A stretch of 64,000 bases of DNA from Mallotus nudiflorus (lineage: Eukaryota > Streptophyta > Magnoliopsida > Malpighiales > Euphorbiaceae): positions 1,984,001 to 2,048,000 of the forward strand of contig CANTUR010000038.1 in assembly GCA_947683625.1 (NCBI GenBank). The letters run 5' to 3'. Shown here piece after piece: positions 13,480-24,947 of this stretch. Below the pieces are notes generated by a model. That model was not told where the DNA came from. It saw nothing but the letters and a program-made list of their open reading frames with translations, and made no database searches. Position numbers and translations under genes: made by a program. Position 1 is the stretch's first letter, and every line of letters starts with the position of its first letter.

Positions 13480-14995
13480 GCATGGACTGATTGATCAGGG
13501 GTTGCGGTTGAAAGTGACCAAGAAGTTTCTTTTAGCTCAATTCAGAGTACAATCAGTGTACTTAGATGGAGTTAAAGTAGCTCAAAGAAGAGATCCACGG
13601 TTGTAGAGGATTATGTTTAAGGTGCAATAAGGTCAATCTAGAGACTTTATTATTAACAAAGAGGGCATGTTACATTTGGGCACAAGGTTGTGTGTACCTG
13701 ATGTGGATGATTTGAGGAAAGAGATTATGGAGGAAGCCTATTTTTCTGTTTATAGCATTCATCCAGGTTCTACCAAGATGTATCATGATTTAAAAGATAC
13801 ATATTGGTGGAATGGGATGAAGAAAGACATTGCAGAATTTATGTCCAAGTGTCTTACTTGTCAGCAGGTGAAGTTGGAACACTAGAGGCCTTCAGGATTG
13901 TTACAACAGTTACCTATCCCAGAGTGGAAGTGGGATATGATTGCTATGGATTTTGTAAGTAGATTGCCTCATACGTCAAGTGGCTATAATGCTATTTGGA
14001 TGATAATCAACAGACTGACTAAGTCAGCTCACTTTCTGCTAATTAAGAAGACGTACTCTATTGACAGGTTGGCGAGATTATATGTTAAATAGATTTTTGT
14101 CTCCCTGGAGTACCTATTAGTATAGTGTCTGATAGGAGAGCCACTTTAACTTCAATATTTTGGCAATAATTACATAAGGCTTCGGGTATAAGGTTAGACT
14201 TCAACATAGCTTTTCATCCTTAAACTGATGGTCAATCTGAGAGGACCATTTAGACTTTAGAGGATATGTTTCGGATGTATGTGATGGATTTTAGTGGCCA
14301 TTGGACGTACACTTGCCATTGATTTAGTTTGCATATAACAACAGTTATTATACTAGTATTAAAATGGATTCATATAAAGCACTATTTGGAAGAAATTTCT
14401 TATCGCCTTTGTGTTGGGAAATTGCTGAGAGATAATTGACAGGACTGGAGTTCATGCAGGTGAGTTCTAAGCAAGTTCTTATCATTCAACAACGATTGAA
14501 GACAACCTTTAATAGATAGAAGAGCTATGCAGACCCTAAAAGGAAGGTTGTATCATTCTCTATTAGAGACTTGGTGTTTCTTAAAGTGTCTCAAATGAAA
14601 GAAGTGATGAGGTTTGGTAAGAAGGGTAAGCTAGCTCCCAAATACATTGGACCCTTCGAGATTCAATCACAAGTTGGCAAAGTGGCATACAGAACTGGTG
14701 TTACCACCAAAGTTGTCTCACATTCACCAAGTGTTCCATGTATCGATGTTGAGGAAGTATATTTCCGATCCTTCACATATCCTTCACCCTCAAACAGTGG
14801 AGCTTAGCGAGGATTTAACGTATGAAGAGTATCCAATGGCGATAGTGGATTGCTAAGTTTGTCAGCTTCGCACTAAGGAGATTTCAATGGTGAAGGTGTT
14901 GTGGAGCAACCATATGGTGGAGGATTGCATGTGGGAGATAGAAGTAGGAATGTAGGCGGCGTACCCTTATCTTTTCCAGTAGCAAACATTTGTAC
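13480..14995 (+). pseudogene. E2 integrase and chromodomain fossil
   Basis: The zinc-finger part shows IHPGSTKMYHDLKD and CLTCQQVK (13700-13880, HHCC type). The catalytic core begins WDMIAMDFVSRLP (first Asp, near 13940), with LTKSAHFL after it. The C-terminal GKLAPKYIGPFEI module is at 14610-14680. A chromodomain-like tail with SEDLTYEEYPMAIVD and MVKVLWSN (14805-14990) supports the chromovirus Tekay clade, which uses this tail for chromatin targeting. Stops interrupt it in several places. Confidence 0.88.
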
Positions 14996-15299
14996 TTCTT
15001 TTGATTTATTTAAATTCGAGGATGATTTTTTTTAGGAAAGACTGTAAAGACCCAAATATTTTTATAAATATTTATATTAAAGGTGGATTATTAAGTTTGA
15101 TTATTAGTGAAATTTAATTTAAAATTTTTAACATCAAATATTATTTTTATATTATTATTATTTCGGGATTAATTAGTATTAATGGTGTTTTTATTGATAA
15201 AAGTTTAATTTTCAATATATATATATATGTTTGTAAAGTAAAGGGTATGGTTATTGGAAGTAGATTTTTTTAATTTTTAATTATTATACTTTTGTCTTT

Positions 15300-15679
15300 T
15301 TCTTAAAAAAAAATGGACACCATGAAAATTTTTGGGCAAATTCTTTTCTTCTTCCTCACTATTTTTTTTCTTCCTTTCCTTCTTAGCTTTTTTCATAGCC
15401 ACTGCGCCTCCCCCATCAGCACCGATGCTGACCACCATGACACACCAGCAGCAGCCTCGCTTCTCCAACAACACATCGGTAGCAACCCCATCTTTTTTTT
15501 TTCCATTTTACCCTCATTTGGCTGGATTTGTTTTGAACTTCGGTGAAGATTTCAACGTTGGATGGTCACAATTCCGGTGTCTATGGATTCCTCATCTTCC
15601 AAGCTTCAAAAATCTACCCTTGGATCGTCGATCCACCATCTGGATTGTTGATCCACCATCTGAATCGTTGTAGATCAAG
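15300..15679 (+). other. GC-richer segment of E2 LTR, candidate first leader exon
   Basis: A pyrimidine-rich, GC-richer stretch in an AT-rich LTR follows a TATA-like run near 15217-15230. It ends in ATCAAG|GTAAAT, a good plant donor. A 113-codon reading frame (15332-15673) crosses it, but sister LTRs have unrelated frames, so I do not call a protein. Confidence 0.4.
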
Positions 15680-16485
15680 GTAAATGTAAATTGTGTATTT
15701 TTGGTATTTTGTTGATTTTTGAATTTTGGTTGAGTAATCTTGATCATTAGCTATGTAGGTAATTTTTGTTTAATTTTTTGAAATTATTTGGAAATTTTAA
15801 ATTTTTCGAGTGTCAGTTACTGGTCACACTGTCCTAGGATACAAATTTTCTTATTTTTATTAAATTCTATATATTTTTTTAGAGTTCATCTTGTGAAGGA
15901 AGTTTGTTAAAATTAATTATAGATTTTAAGTTATGAATTTTTAGAAGTTTATGTGAAATATGAATATTTAGAGAAAAATTGTATAAATTGATTTTATTTC
16001 GGTTTTAGTAAATTTGCAGTTAAATTATTGTGTATAATGATAATTTTAATTTTAGAAGGCATAAAATAATTTTGTTAGTTAAATTAATATTTTTATATAT
16101 TTTTTTAATTGTAGATTAATTTTTCCGGAAATAATATTATGTATGTAAATATTATAGCATTTTAATTATTTGGTTGATTTATTAATATTGGTACTAATAT
16201 ATATTTTTATGAGTTTCTAATATTTTATCATTTATAATTCTTAAATATAGATATTATACGTTAAATAAGGAATTTTATTGGATAAATGAAAAATTGGATT
16301 TTTGTATATCATTATTTAAAAGAATTTGTTTCATAACCGAATTAGATTTTGATAAAATTTTGCTATGTATTTTTATGATTTAAATTAGTTTTGGTGATCT
16401 AAGTCGGGGATTGTGCATAGTTTAGGAACCCAACCCGAGTGTAGAGTTGTGTTATGAATAGAAGTGTGTTTTCATACAGGAATGA

Positions 16486-16560
16486 CTCTACTTTTAGTAG
16501 AGAGATGCCCATTTTACAGAGGAGACTTTGATGAATTTTTGATAGATTTCTCGTAAAATG
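16486..16560 (+). other. Hairpin pair in E2 LTR
   Basis: Hairpin I: CTCTACT-ttt-AGTAGAG (16486-16502). Hairpin II: outer arms CATTTTAC (16510-16517) and GTAAAATG (16553-16560). In the TGTAATATCCCG family the same outer arms are CGTTTTAC and GTAAAACG, a paired change that keeps the stem. Both lie just after an acceptor-like TTCATACAG (ending 16479). Confidence 0.65.
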
Positions 16561-17971
16561 TAACATCGACCTGTATCGAATTTCTCGTTTTTAGTTGACT
16601 TTTTATCTTTGGTCGAGTCAGTTTCGTCAATTCCATAGTTTTCATAAGTTTCGAGAGTTTTAATGAATTTATTTTATGAGCATATTTTAAATAAATATTA
16701 CTTATTTTAGAGAACTTTGAGATACGAGCTGCAACATCAGGGCATCAGAGAACGTGTCGTTCGACACGCTTAACCTGTGAGTTAATTTTATGAAATGTGT
16801 GTTGTGCATGTTTTTATTATATTTTCAAATAATTAAATATAATAAATAAATGATTATATGATTAAATTATGATATATTTATATTGTCATATGCATGATCA
16901 TTTATTGTATATTTGCGAGTGTGATATCGAAAGCATGTTTAAAGGAAATTATTTTGTGATGTTTTATTTGATTATTACTTATCATTTGATTATTCATTAT
17001 TCATTATTTAATGATTTATTTTATTTATTTATAATTTAAATTGAATGGAGATAATGGTAGATCATGCTATCTAGTGGGTGTCACTAGGACCCACGTGCGC
17101 ACGGGTGAAATCTCAATTTATGTGTAATGTGATATAGGCTTAGTGGTGCATGTGCTCTCAGGCAAGTGTAAATGGTTAGAAATCGGTGGAGTTAGTGCTC
17201 TCAAGCCAAAAAAAGGGATGTAATCCGGTTGAGTTTGTTTTCGGGACATTAATATGAAATAAGTGAATTAACTGTGGCAGTAACTAGGTTAAGCTTGCTC
17301 TCGGGACGACAGTCATTTGGATTAAAGAGAGCCGAAAGGCTATTATATTAAAGGTTTAAGTGTTATACCAGATTTTCCACAAAAATGATGATTCCATATA
17401 TTTTCTTACAGTGATTTTATATTAAATTAATTTAAGAATTATAAATAGGTTTTTATTTAAATATTATTGTGAAAAAGAAATGATTTTAAGGACTATAATT
17501 ATTTTATTTATACTTATTTTGAAAAAGGGGCTTTAATAAATGTTTTTATAAACCAGTATGCATTTTATAGAATTAATTCATTCAGTGAGGTCTGATTCCC
17601 CTTAATCTTTTTTTTTTCAGGACCTCACTATTAGCTCCTTAGTATTTCCTATTTACGTCGGGTTCATTCTTCACCGATGACATTATGTATGTTAGACAAA
17701 TATATGTATTGTATAATTAAATTCTAGATACCGCAGTAGTTATCTATGAACTTGTGTTATTTGTATCTTGTATTCAAATTATGTTGAATTTGAAAAATAT
17801 TATTATATGTATTTAATATTGTGAATTTATCATTGGTTTATTTTTGGTTTATTGTTAAGTGTATTGTTTTTATTTTGCAAAAAATTTTTAAGGCTTATTA
17901 TGGGTTTTGGGTACTTTATGTATTTGCATTCCCTAGTGTCAGTCATGTAACTTTTGGTTCGGGTCATGACA

Positions 17972-18360
17972 TCAGCCTCCTCTATTTCTGCTTTATCGGT
18001 GATATGTGAGGATATGTGGGGATTTTGTGTTTTGAGATCTCCCTATCAATTCTAGGCATATCCTTATAGCCCTAAGCAAATACTTTTTGTCTTTTTTATT
18101 AATATTTCTTTCATTTTTTCTCTCTCATCATGAGTTAAATTAGAAGCAAGCAATATATTTTTGGGGTTTTTATTTGTGCCTAAATTAAATGATTCAGTTT
18201 GCATGGAATTAATGTCAAACATGTGCATGAAATGATCATCACAAATAGAACAACCATTAGGAAACACATCACACAAATAAGCAAAGTTGGACTTCATTGC
18301 ATTCACTTTTGAAAAGAATAAATCATTAATTTCGAACAAGAAGTAAGAGAAACATCATAA
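17972..18360 (-). pseudogene. Ogre/Tat-type RT start, cut by E2 insertion
   Basis: On the minus strand, pre-RT sequence with LTHDEREKMKEILIKK is followed by a frame with GYKDMPRIDREI and HKIPTYPHISPIKQK, matching the start of Ogre/Tat RT (usually FAW-Y-DMPGI...HKIP). The usual Trp is a stop. The frame ends exactly at 17972, the last base of E2. The rest of RT, integrase and the 3' LTR are not in the window and should lie left of E2. Confidence 0.82.
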
Positions 18361-18429
18361 TCATCATAAAAAACATCTATAATGGAGTTAAGGACATAGG
18401 CTTTAAGATCCCGCTCTTTACTTTGATCA

Positions 18430-19330
18430 TCAGTGTCTTCCAGATTCGAGTAGCTTTGTCCATGTGGGCTCTTTTTCGGTCATTACCAATTCTTCCATAG
18501 GAACGTCTTCAACAACAGTTTTCTTAACATCATTCATAAACTCAACAAAAATTTTAAACCCTAGGATTACTTCTCTAACCATCAATAAAGGTTCAGGAGC
18601 CCCATCGTATGGATACTCGGTGCCTTCCCTCATAAAGGTTTCCTACAAAGTCTTCTTCTCAGCCATAACCTCTCCCTCTTTTTCCTTAAACTGTTCCCAG
18701 ATTTATACCTCTTCTTTAGAATCATCAGCCTCCTCAAATATTACCTCGTGCTTTAGAATAGATATCTTGCATTCCATAAATTCCAGAGTTCATTTTGATC
18801 CTTTCTTAGTCCCATGCTAGGCATAAATTTAATGTTGCACATCATATTAAGAACCCTTTCACCTATCTCATCTTCATAGATTACGCAAACCTTAAAACTC
18901 GGGCTTATGGAGATCTTTTTGGGAGCTAACTTTAGGGCAGCCACGATAGCTTTAGTCTCAGCTAAGATGGTGACAACCCTTCCCTCGTGTAGAAACTTGA
19001 TTCTCTAATGAACAGTAGAGGGCAACGCCACCTAAAGGATGAAACCATGACCTTCCCAACAAGATAGCAAAGGTCACAGGGATGTCAATCATATGCAAAT
19101 TAAACCAAGTCTCAATAGGTCCCATTTTGACCAAATCCCTAAACGTCCCTTCAACAGGCCTCTTGGTGTCATTGTAGGGCCTTGATGACTACCTCAGAAG
19201 GTTTTAGGTCAGTCGTAGTCAACCCCAACTTTGGTAGGATCTTCAATGGACACACATTAATGGTAGAACCATTATCCACTATAACACAAGAAGTCATCTT
19301 TCCTTTCATCTTGGCCTAGATGAATAAAGC
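18430..19330 (-). pseudogene. Ogre/Tat-type protease region fossil
   Basis: On the minus strand NDDLPLEWRDHHEALFI leads into VDNGSTINVCPLKILPKLGL (about 19200-19290), the protease segment with active-site DNGS typical of Ogre/Tat elements. ILLGRSWFHPLGGVALYCSL, the conserved end of the domain, is near 19030-19080. Linker sequence between protease and RT continues to 18430. Stops and frameshifts are present throughout. Confidence 0.8.
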
Positions 19331-20078
19331 CTCATGGTGATCCCTCCATTCCAAAGGCAAATCATCATTAGAGAACATTATGGTGCCTTAAGGAGTTTTT
19401 ATCAATGAACTGACCATTTGCTCGGGAGTGCAACCTATGGAGATCATTTTCTAATCCAGAGCTAAAACTAATGCTTCCATGTGATCCCTGGAGTGCATAA
19501 GTAGTTCCTAGACACTGGCAACAGTTTCCTCACTCTTCTTTTCTTCTTTCCCTTTCTCTAAACTTTTTGTCTTTTCTGTTTCAAACTTGGCAATTTTGGC
19601 TTCTTCCTTTTTCTCTTCAACCTTTCCTATAAAGTAGCCTAACCTGCTTTCCTCATCATCCCATAGATCAATCTCTCCCTCGTCCTCACCATTAAAGCTC
19701 CAAATGTCCAAGACATGCATATGAAGCTCTATGGGTTATTTGCTTGGGTTTGGGTCCTTAGGTTTGGGTTCTTTTAGGCTATGGATAACATCTATAAAAG
19801 ACTTAAAGACTCAGTTTTTCATTATCCTATTATTGATTATTAGGATGGGTGCATTTGGTAGTGGCATGTTTTGGTAATTAGGCAGAGGGTTATTTTGAGT
19901 GCTCGATTTTCTAGTTTTTGGATTGGTGATTTTGCTTGCATCAATTAGGTCTTGAATTTCATGTTTTAATCAGGCACAATTGTCAGTGTCATGTCTGATG
20001 GCTTGATGGAACTTACAAAAAAACTTCAGGTTGGCACCGGGTAAAGGCCTATTATGAGGGTAAGGGTCATAGTAGGTT
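19331..20078 (-). pseudogene. Ogre/Tat-type gag C-terminal part and linker
   Basis: Minus-strand sequence near 19930-20060 contains FFCKFHQAIRHDTDNC and LKHEIQDLIDASKI, the Cys/His knuckle-like end of Ogre/Tat gag. After it comes an acidic, Lys/Glu-rich linker (19508-19720, with GEDEGEIDLWDDEE) before the protease. The N-terminal half of gag lies at 21873-22400; the middle is missing and replaced by a truncated Tekay-family LTR. Confidence 0.78.
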
Positions 20079-21872
20079 TGTCACGACCCAAAATAGGGGC
20101 CATGACCGGCGCTAGGGAACGAGAATTCTTTCGAATTCGGAACCCGTAGCAAGCCTAAAAATATAATAAACATGCAATAATAATAACAACACTCTTAATG
20201 CAGCGAAAATAAAATCATAAATATAAAAATAGTAATCCACCACGGGATTTAAATCAAATCCTCATCTCATATATATAAATAATCCTTTAATACAAGTTCC
20301 AGTTCAATTCTCAAAAATACATAACTCACACAAATATAATACATAAAACCCATAATTTATCTACAACTACTGCAGTGTCTAGATTATAAATAAAACTCAA
20401 GACTCAGATAAGCAGTTTACATAAAGAAGCTGGGGCGGAAGAAATCCGGTGTACAGGCCTGCTACTGAGGTCTAAAGACGATGACTCTCCTGAAAAATAG
20501 TTAACGGAGGGGAGTCAGACCTCACTGAGTGAATTACTATAATATATATACATGCATACTAAATGCCAATACACACAATCAAAAGTAATATATATAATAT
20601 GTATATATATACAAGCAAATACACATAGATGCAATAAAATCATTTTTATATATTTTATCTGAAAACCACTGGTTATGAAGGATCAAATAGAACCCTAGAA
20701 AATCGCAACCTCAAAACAGTGTTAGACAACACTCTAGCCACACTGGCTCACTTATTCCAAATATAATCACTTGTTCCATTTGGACAGTAGACTGGCTCTG
20801 AGACACTAAGTCAATCGAGCTCCAGTAGTTTGACTGTTAGTGTGATTGGCCCCGAGACATTTGGTCAACCGAGCTTCAGAAATCACACTCCCAAATCATA
20901 TCTCACACATCAAATAATTATATCCAATCAATATTCTCAAACAGGTTAGTAATATAGCCTAAATGTTATAAGCGTACCGGTACGTACTCGGTCCTAGTGC
21001 TACCCACTAGATAGCACGTTCTATTGATATCCTTCATTAAAATATAAAGCATACATTCATAAAAGTAAATGATGTATGAATTGAATAAAATAGCAACATA
21101 AACCATATATATACTAAAAATATACCAAAAGTAAACCAGGTATATTTCAAGTATATATACGTCAAATAAATCCAATTAAATTACAAAATAAACTAGAAAT
21201 ATACTTAAAAACATTTTAAACATAATTCATTAATAAAACATGCATATATTTTAAAATATACAGAAAATAAACCAAAAATAAACTAAAAATAAACTTAAGT
21301 AATAATTAAACCATTTATGCATATTTAATCAAAATAGAGTGTATATTTCTAGAATCATGCATCCTAGAGCAAATATATATAAAATAGCAACTCACACTTA
21401 GTGCGCTCCTCGAGATAGGTCCGACGGGCCTGGTCCACTAGGCCTCGGTCTCGGCGCAACTAAACATAAAAAAAATTAACAGACATCATAATAAACCTAA
21501 CAGAAAATCCTACAAACTCGATCTAGAATATTGGACACAGAATCAGAATTAGCGTTCGACCGGACATCACATTTTACGAGAATTTTACCAAAAATTCGGT
21601 AGAACCTCCTCAGTAAAACGGACATCTCTCTACTCAAAGAGTAGAGCCGGCCCTATAAAGAAACACACTTTGAAAAACAGACACAGAAACACAACCACAA
21701 CCCCTCGGTCAGACTCTAAACTACAGTCTACCGATCGGGGTCCATAATCATAGAATAATTATAAAAATACCAAATATACCCTTATATTATATAATACATT
21801 TAATAAGTAAAAATTACATAATTAACCTTAAAACACAGTAAAAACTGATAAAAACTCATTTTATTAGAAAAA
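20079..21872 (-). mobile_element. Truncated Tekay-family LTR, reverse orientation
   Basis: Begins on plus with TGTCACGACCC, the reverse of the LTR end, and matches 38980 onward until 21872, where homology stops at attagaaaaac and Ogre gag resumes. Roughly the 5'-most 1.4 kb of the LTR is gone. The preceding 5 bp are aggtt, but no partner TSD survives because the far end is deleted together with part of gag. Confidence 0.9.
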
Positions 21873-22400
21873 CAGATGTAAGTAGGGATCTTCGATGCCG
21901 GAATACTTCTTCATGTTGGGGAATTTGAACTTTCATGGCAGTAGTTCATCTTCCCTCTTCAGATTCAAATTAGCGTAATCCGAAGGAGCAACCATGCACT
22001 TCATCATCATCATTATCATCTGCATTTGACTTATAGCCTTGGTTATACTCTTGGCCCACTCAGTTTGTTCCACATCCTTAGCTAGATTCACATTTCTCTA
22101 GTTTAATGGATTAGCCAGTATTGTCACATAATCTTCTTCCCTTTCTCTAACCGGGATTTCCTCATCGAGATCTATTGGATTGACAGGTTGTACATTGGGC
22201 GGCTATGTCAATTGATTTTGTCTGATGAGCTTGGTCATCTACTCCATTATCTCTATCATCATAGACCGGGTCTCGATGAACACTTTCTCTTTCAATTGTG
22301 CCTTAAAAGCCTCAGGATCAAACCCTCATGCCATTTCTATTTTTGAACTTTTGACTAAATGACCAAAATTGGACTGGACCCACTTGGATGAGTTTGAAGG
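21873..22400 (-). pseudogene. Ogre/Tat-type gag N-terminal part
   Basis: Read on minus, the frame shows GFDPEAFKAQLKEKV, then SMMIEIME and EWAKSITKAISQMQ, and ends with KFKFPNMKKYSGIEDPYLHL, the conserved start of the Tat/Ogre gag capsid domain. The sequence breaks there at the truncated LTR. In-frame stops are TGA or TAG where Trp or Gln is expected. The gag start appears near 22340; upstream to 22440 no clear coding sequence was seen. Confidence 0.78.
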
Positions 22401-23243
22401 ATCTATAGTGCTACAAAAACATGTGTTAGAATGATGCATGGCGTGTATGCATGATATGCAGGTTCATTTTATTATTCAAGGAAGATAAGTAAATAAGCAC
22501 ATTTAGTATATACAATACAAAAATGTAGAGCTTTAAAAATGATGACCTCCACCTTTATTTATCCCACACACATATTCAATGTCGAGTATCTTATCCTAGA
22601 ATTTTTTTTTTGGGTTTTGATTATCAACAGAGGATAATAAAACTGACGTATGCAAGATAACCCTCAAAGTGATTCAAGCAGGTAATGGATACTTTAAATA
22701 AAGCCCAAGTCTTTCCTTAATGGGCTAAGGTTCTCAGCATTATAAACTTACCTTGTCAAGGCCCATTTGAAATGGGCCATTAATAGGCATGAAAGGCCCA
22801 TCTTGATATAGTTTGTTTATAACGAGCCTAGATTGGGCATGAGGGCCCATTTTACCTTGGGTCATTTGTTAATGGGCTTAGGATTTATTTTAAGGATCCA
22901 TTATATGGAAAAATATACACACATTTGGGAGAATTCCTAAGGAAAATTGCTAGGCTATTACATGGGCTTGAGTCTCTGATATTTAGGCTTTGGCTCCCAT
23001 AACAATATATGTCTCCCCACTCAAGGGTCAAACAACCTGGATTAGTACGTGTCATGAGTGATAATAATCAAATATTCTACCACATGTTTAAGTGAAATGT
23101 AGGTAGTAAAATAATGACTATTATCAAGTTAATTAGGGACTTAAAGTGCTCATTGTGTGCAAAAAGTGTAGTGAATGCAATTGAGAATGCAAAAGGAATA
23201 ATTAAAGATGATAAATTACAAAACACTTGGAATTAATTTCTCT
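22401..23243 (-). other. Untranslated leader of the Ogre-type element
   Basis: No gene seen. It lies between gag and the PBS of the minus-strand element. The part 22735-23010 is notable for many copies of TGGGCC/GGCCCA-like motifs. Confidence 0.55.
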
Positions 23244-23262
23244 ATCCCCAATAGAGATGCTA
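23244..23262 (-). other. Primer binding site of the Ogre-type element
   Basis: On minus TAGCATCTCTATTGGGGAT lies 1 bp after the LTR end. It resembles the TGGCGACTCYGCTGGGGA string that follows Ogre-type LTRs in many plants, with several substitutions. Confidence 0.55.
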
Positions 23263-24037
23263 TTGTAGGAATTGGGGTTTAGCGCGCACCCAAGTGTTTG
23301 GCAACCACGGCACTGTGTGGGCTTGAGGCCCACTTGGAAATATGAGATAGGTTTTAAGCCTAGTCGGAGATGGAGTCACTACCTAGATGAAAGCTGGGAC
23401 AAATTTATATGGTAACTAGATTTCATGGAAGTTTCTAGAAGCCGTCATCAGAGAACGAGTTTAGAAACTGGGTATGAGCATTTGAATGCTCACCCAACCT
23501 TGCGGTTGGCCTCTGTTATGTTTTATAAATTATAACCTTTAATTATTCAATTATTTCCTTATTACCATGCGGATTGTAGTTGTCTTCAGATAATTGCCAA
23601 GTTTTATAAATTAATCTAGATTTGCACATTAATCTTCTTCATGCACTTTGTCCTAACATTTATCATAAGTAAAATAAATAATCAATATTTACAACCATTC
23701 ACTCAAAATCAAAAGGGGAAGGGATTAAAGATTTCAACACTTTTGGAGTGATAAAAGTATAATATATAGGAAATAAACTATACATATACCAAAAGTAAAC
23801 CAACAAATAACTAATTATATAAGCAAAAGTCCTTAAAAATGACTAAGCAAATGGTTATTTAATGGATAAAGGACACCAAATAGTCCCTGCAACAAACAGA
23901 GGTTAATTCTCTTCCACAAATAATAACATTGTCCCATAATCGACAATTAATGAATAATACTCAAAGAAAATACAAATACAAGTCATAGAACACTTTATGA
24001 AATGTGTGCAGGCCTATTAAAGTGGCCTCATGACCAT

Positions 24038-24198
24038 GAGGTGATGCCTTTTTGAAGAGGTGATTGCCTTATCGGCAGGCTGTATGACTATAATGTGCAA
24101 AAAAGGAAAAGTGAGACCATGTTAAGGCCTGTAAAAGAGGCAATCGCCTCTATGCCTCAGGATAGTGGGCGATGCCTCTTTGAAGAGGCGATCGCCCA
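24038..24198. repeat. Palindromic GAGGCGATCGCCTC repeat cluster A
   Basis: Five variants at about 24038, 24057, 24137, 24167 and 24185. Several are perfect or near-perfect 12-14-bp palindromes centred on CGATCG or GATGC. Confidence 0.85.
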
Positions 24199-24865
24199 AT
24201 TAACAAATCTAGACACCTCTTAAAATGATAAAAATTTATGTTTAAAGAAAAAGCTTACTGAAATAAAGACACTAAATATACTTTTATGTCTAAAACTCAA
24301 CCAATGATGCTAAACCATGGCGAACCATTGATAATGGACACAAGAAAATAAGTGAACAAACAATAACTTGAAAGGTTATACTAACTTAACAAAAGAGCAT
24401 ACAAGCTTGTAATACAATCACAAGAAAGAGATAAAGAAGGTTACTAGAAAATGAGTTTTTGATCTAAAATGATTGGCCCTTAGAGATGAATATGAGCTAG
24501 ACTTCTTTTAAATGCAAGCTCTTTTCCTTTTTTCCTTTAGAAAATGAGCTTTTTGCTTGGTTTCCTCATATTCCCCTCTCAAAAACGTCCTCCCTTCTCC
24601 TCCTCTTAGTTTTTTTAGAGCTTTTTGTTGTTCTTTTTTTTTTTTTTCAGAGTTCCTCCTCCCCCCCCCCCCCTAATTTTCTTTTTTTTTTTCTCTCCTA
24701 GGCCATGCCTTTACTAACCTTTTTCATCATTACATTTTATAGCTCTTCTCTTCCTTAAAATTTTTCTTTTTCTTCCTCTTAGAGACTGAGTTTCAGTCAG
24801 GGTGGGCCCACCATCAACCACTATTGTCACCTTTATATTTAATGCAAAGGTAAGTGGCTGCCACA

Positions 24866-24947
24866 GAGGTGATGCCTCTGTAATAAGGCGATCGCCTCAT
24901 TGGCTTCTGCCAAAGAGGCGATTGCCTCTTCATAGAGGCGTTGCCTC
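24866..24947. repeat. Palindromic GAGGCGATCGCCTC repeat cluster B
   Basis: Four further variants at 24866, 24885, 24915 and 24935, the same unit as cluster A about 700 bp away. Confidence 0.85.

Larger units (their letters stand above)
15043..17971 (+). mobile_element. 3' LTR of chromovirus E2 (2929 bp)
   Basis: Starts TGTAAAGACCC after E2 chromodomain sequence and ends cgggtcatgaca. It is a different family from the TGTAATATCCCG LTRs but shares blocks with them: a hairpin pair near 16486-16560, the CTAGTG/CACTAG hairpin near 17071-17087, and the gtgaggtctga...ttttcagga block at 17585-17621. The base after the LTR falls in Ogre-type RT sequence on the opposite strand, so E2 inserted there. 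The TSD partner is outside the window. Confidence 0.92.

Noticed and set aside
15332..15673. 113-codon open frame starting MGKFFSSSS in the E2 LTR, and similar frames in other LTRs
   Set aside because: The frames are not conserved between copies, have biased composition from pyrimidine-rich DNA and match no family I know. They are better explained as untranslated leader sequence.
18464..18820. 118-codon plus-strand frame in the Ogre region
   Set aside because: Mirror of the minus-strand protease/linker coding sequence; no family match on plus.
24038..24947. Palindromes containing GCGATCGC, identical to the cyanobacterial HIP1 motif
   Set aside because: The surrounding sequence is a plant LTR; there is no bacterial gene nearby, so a cyanobacterial origin is not supported.
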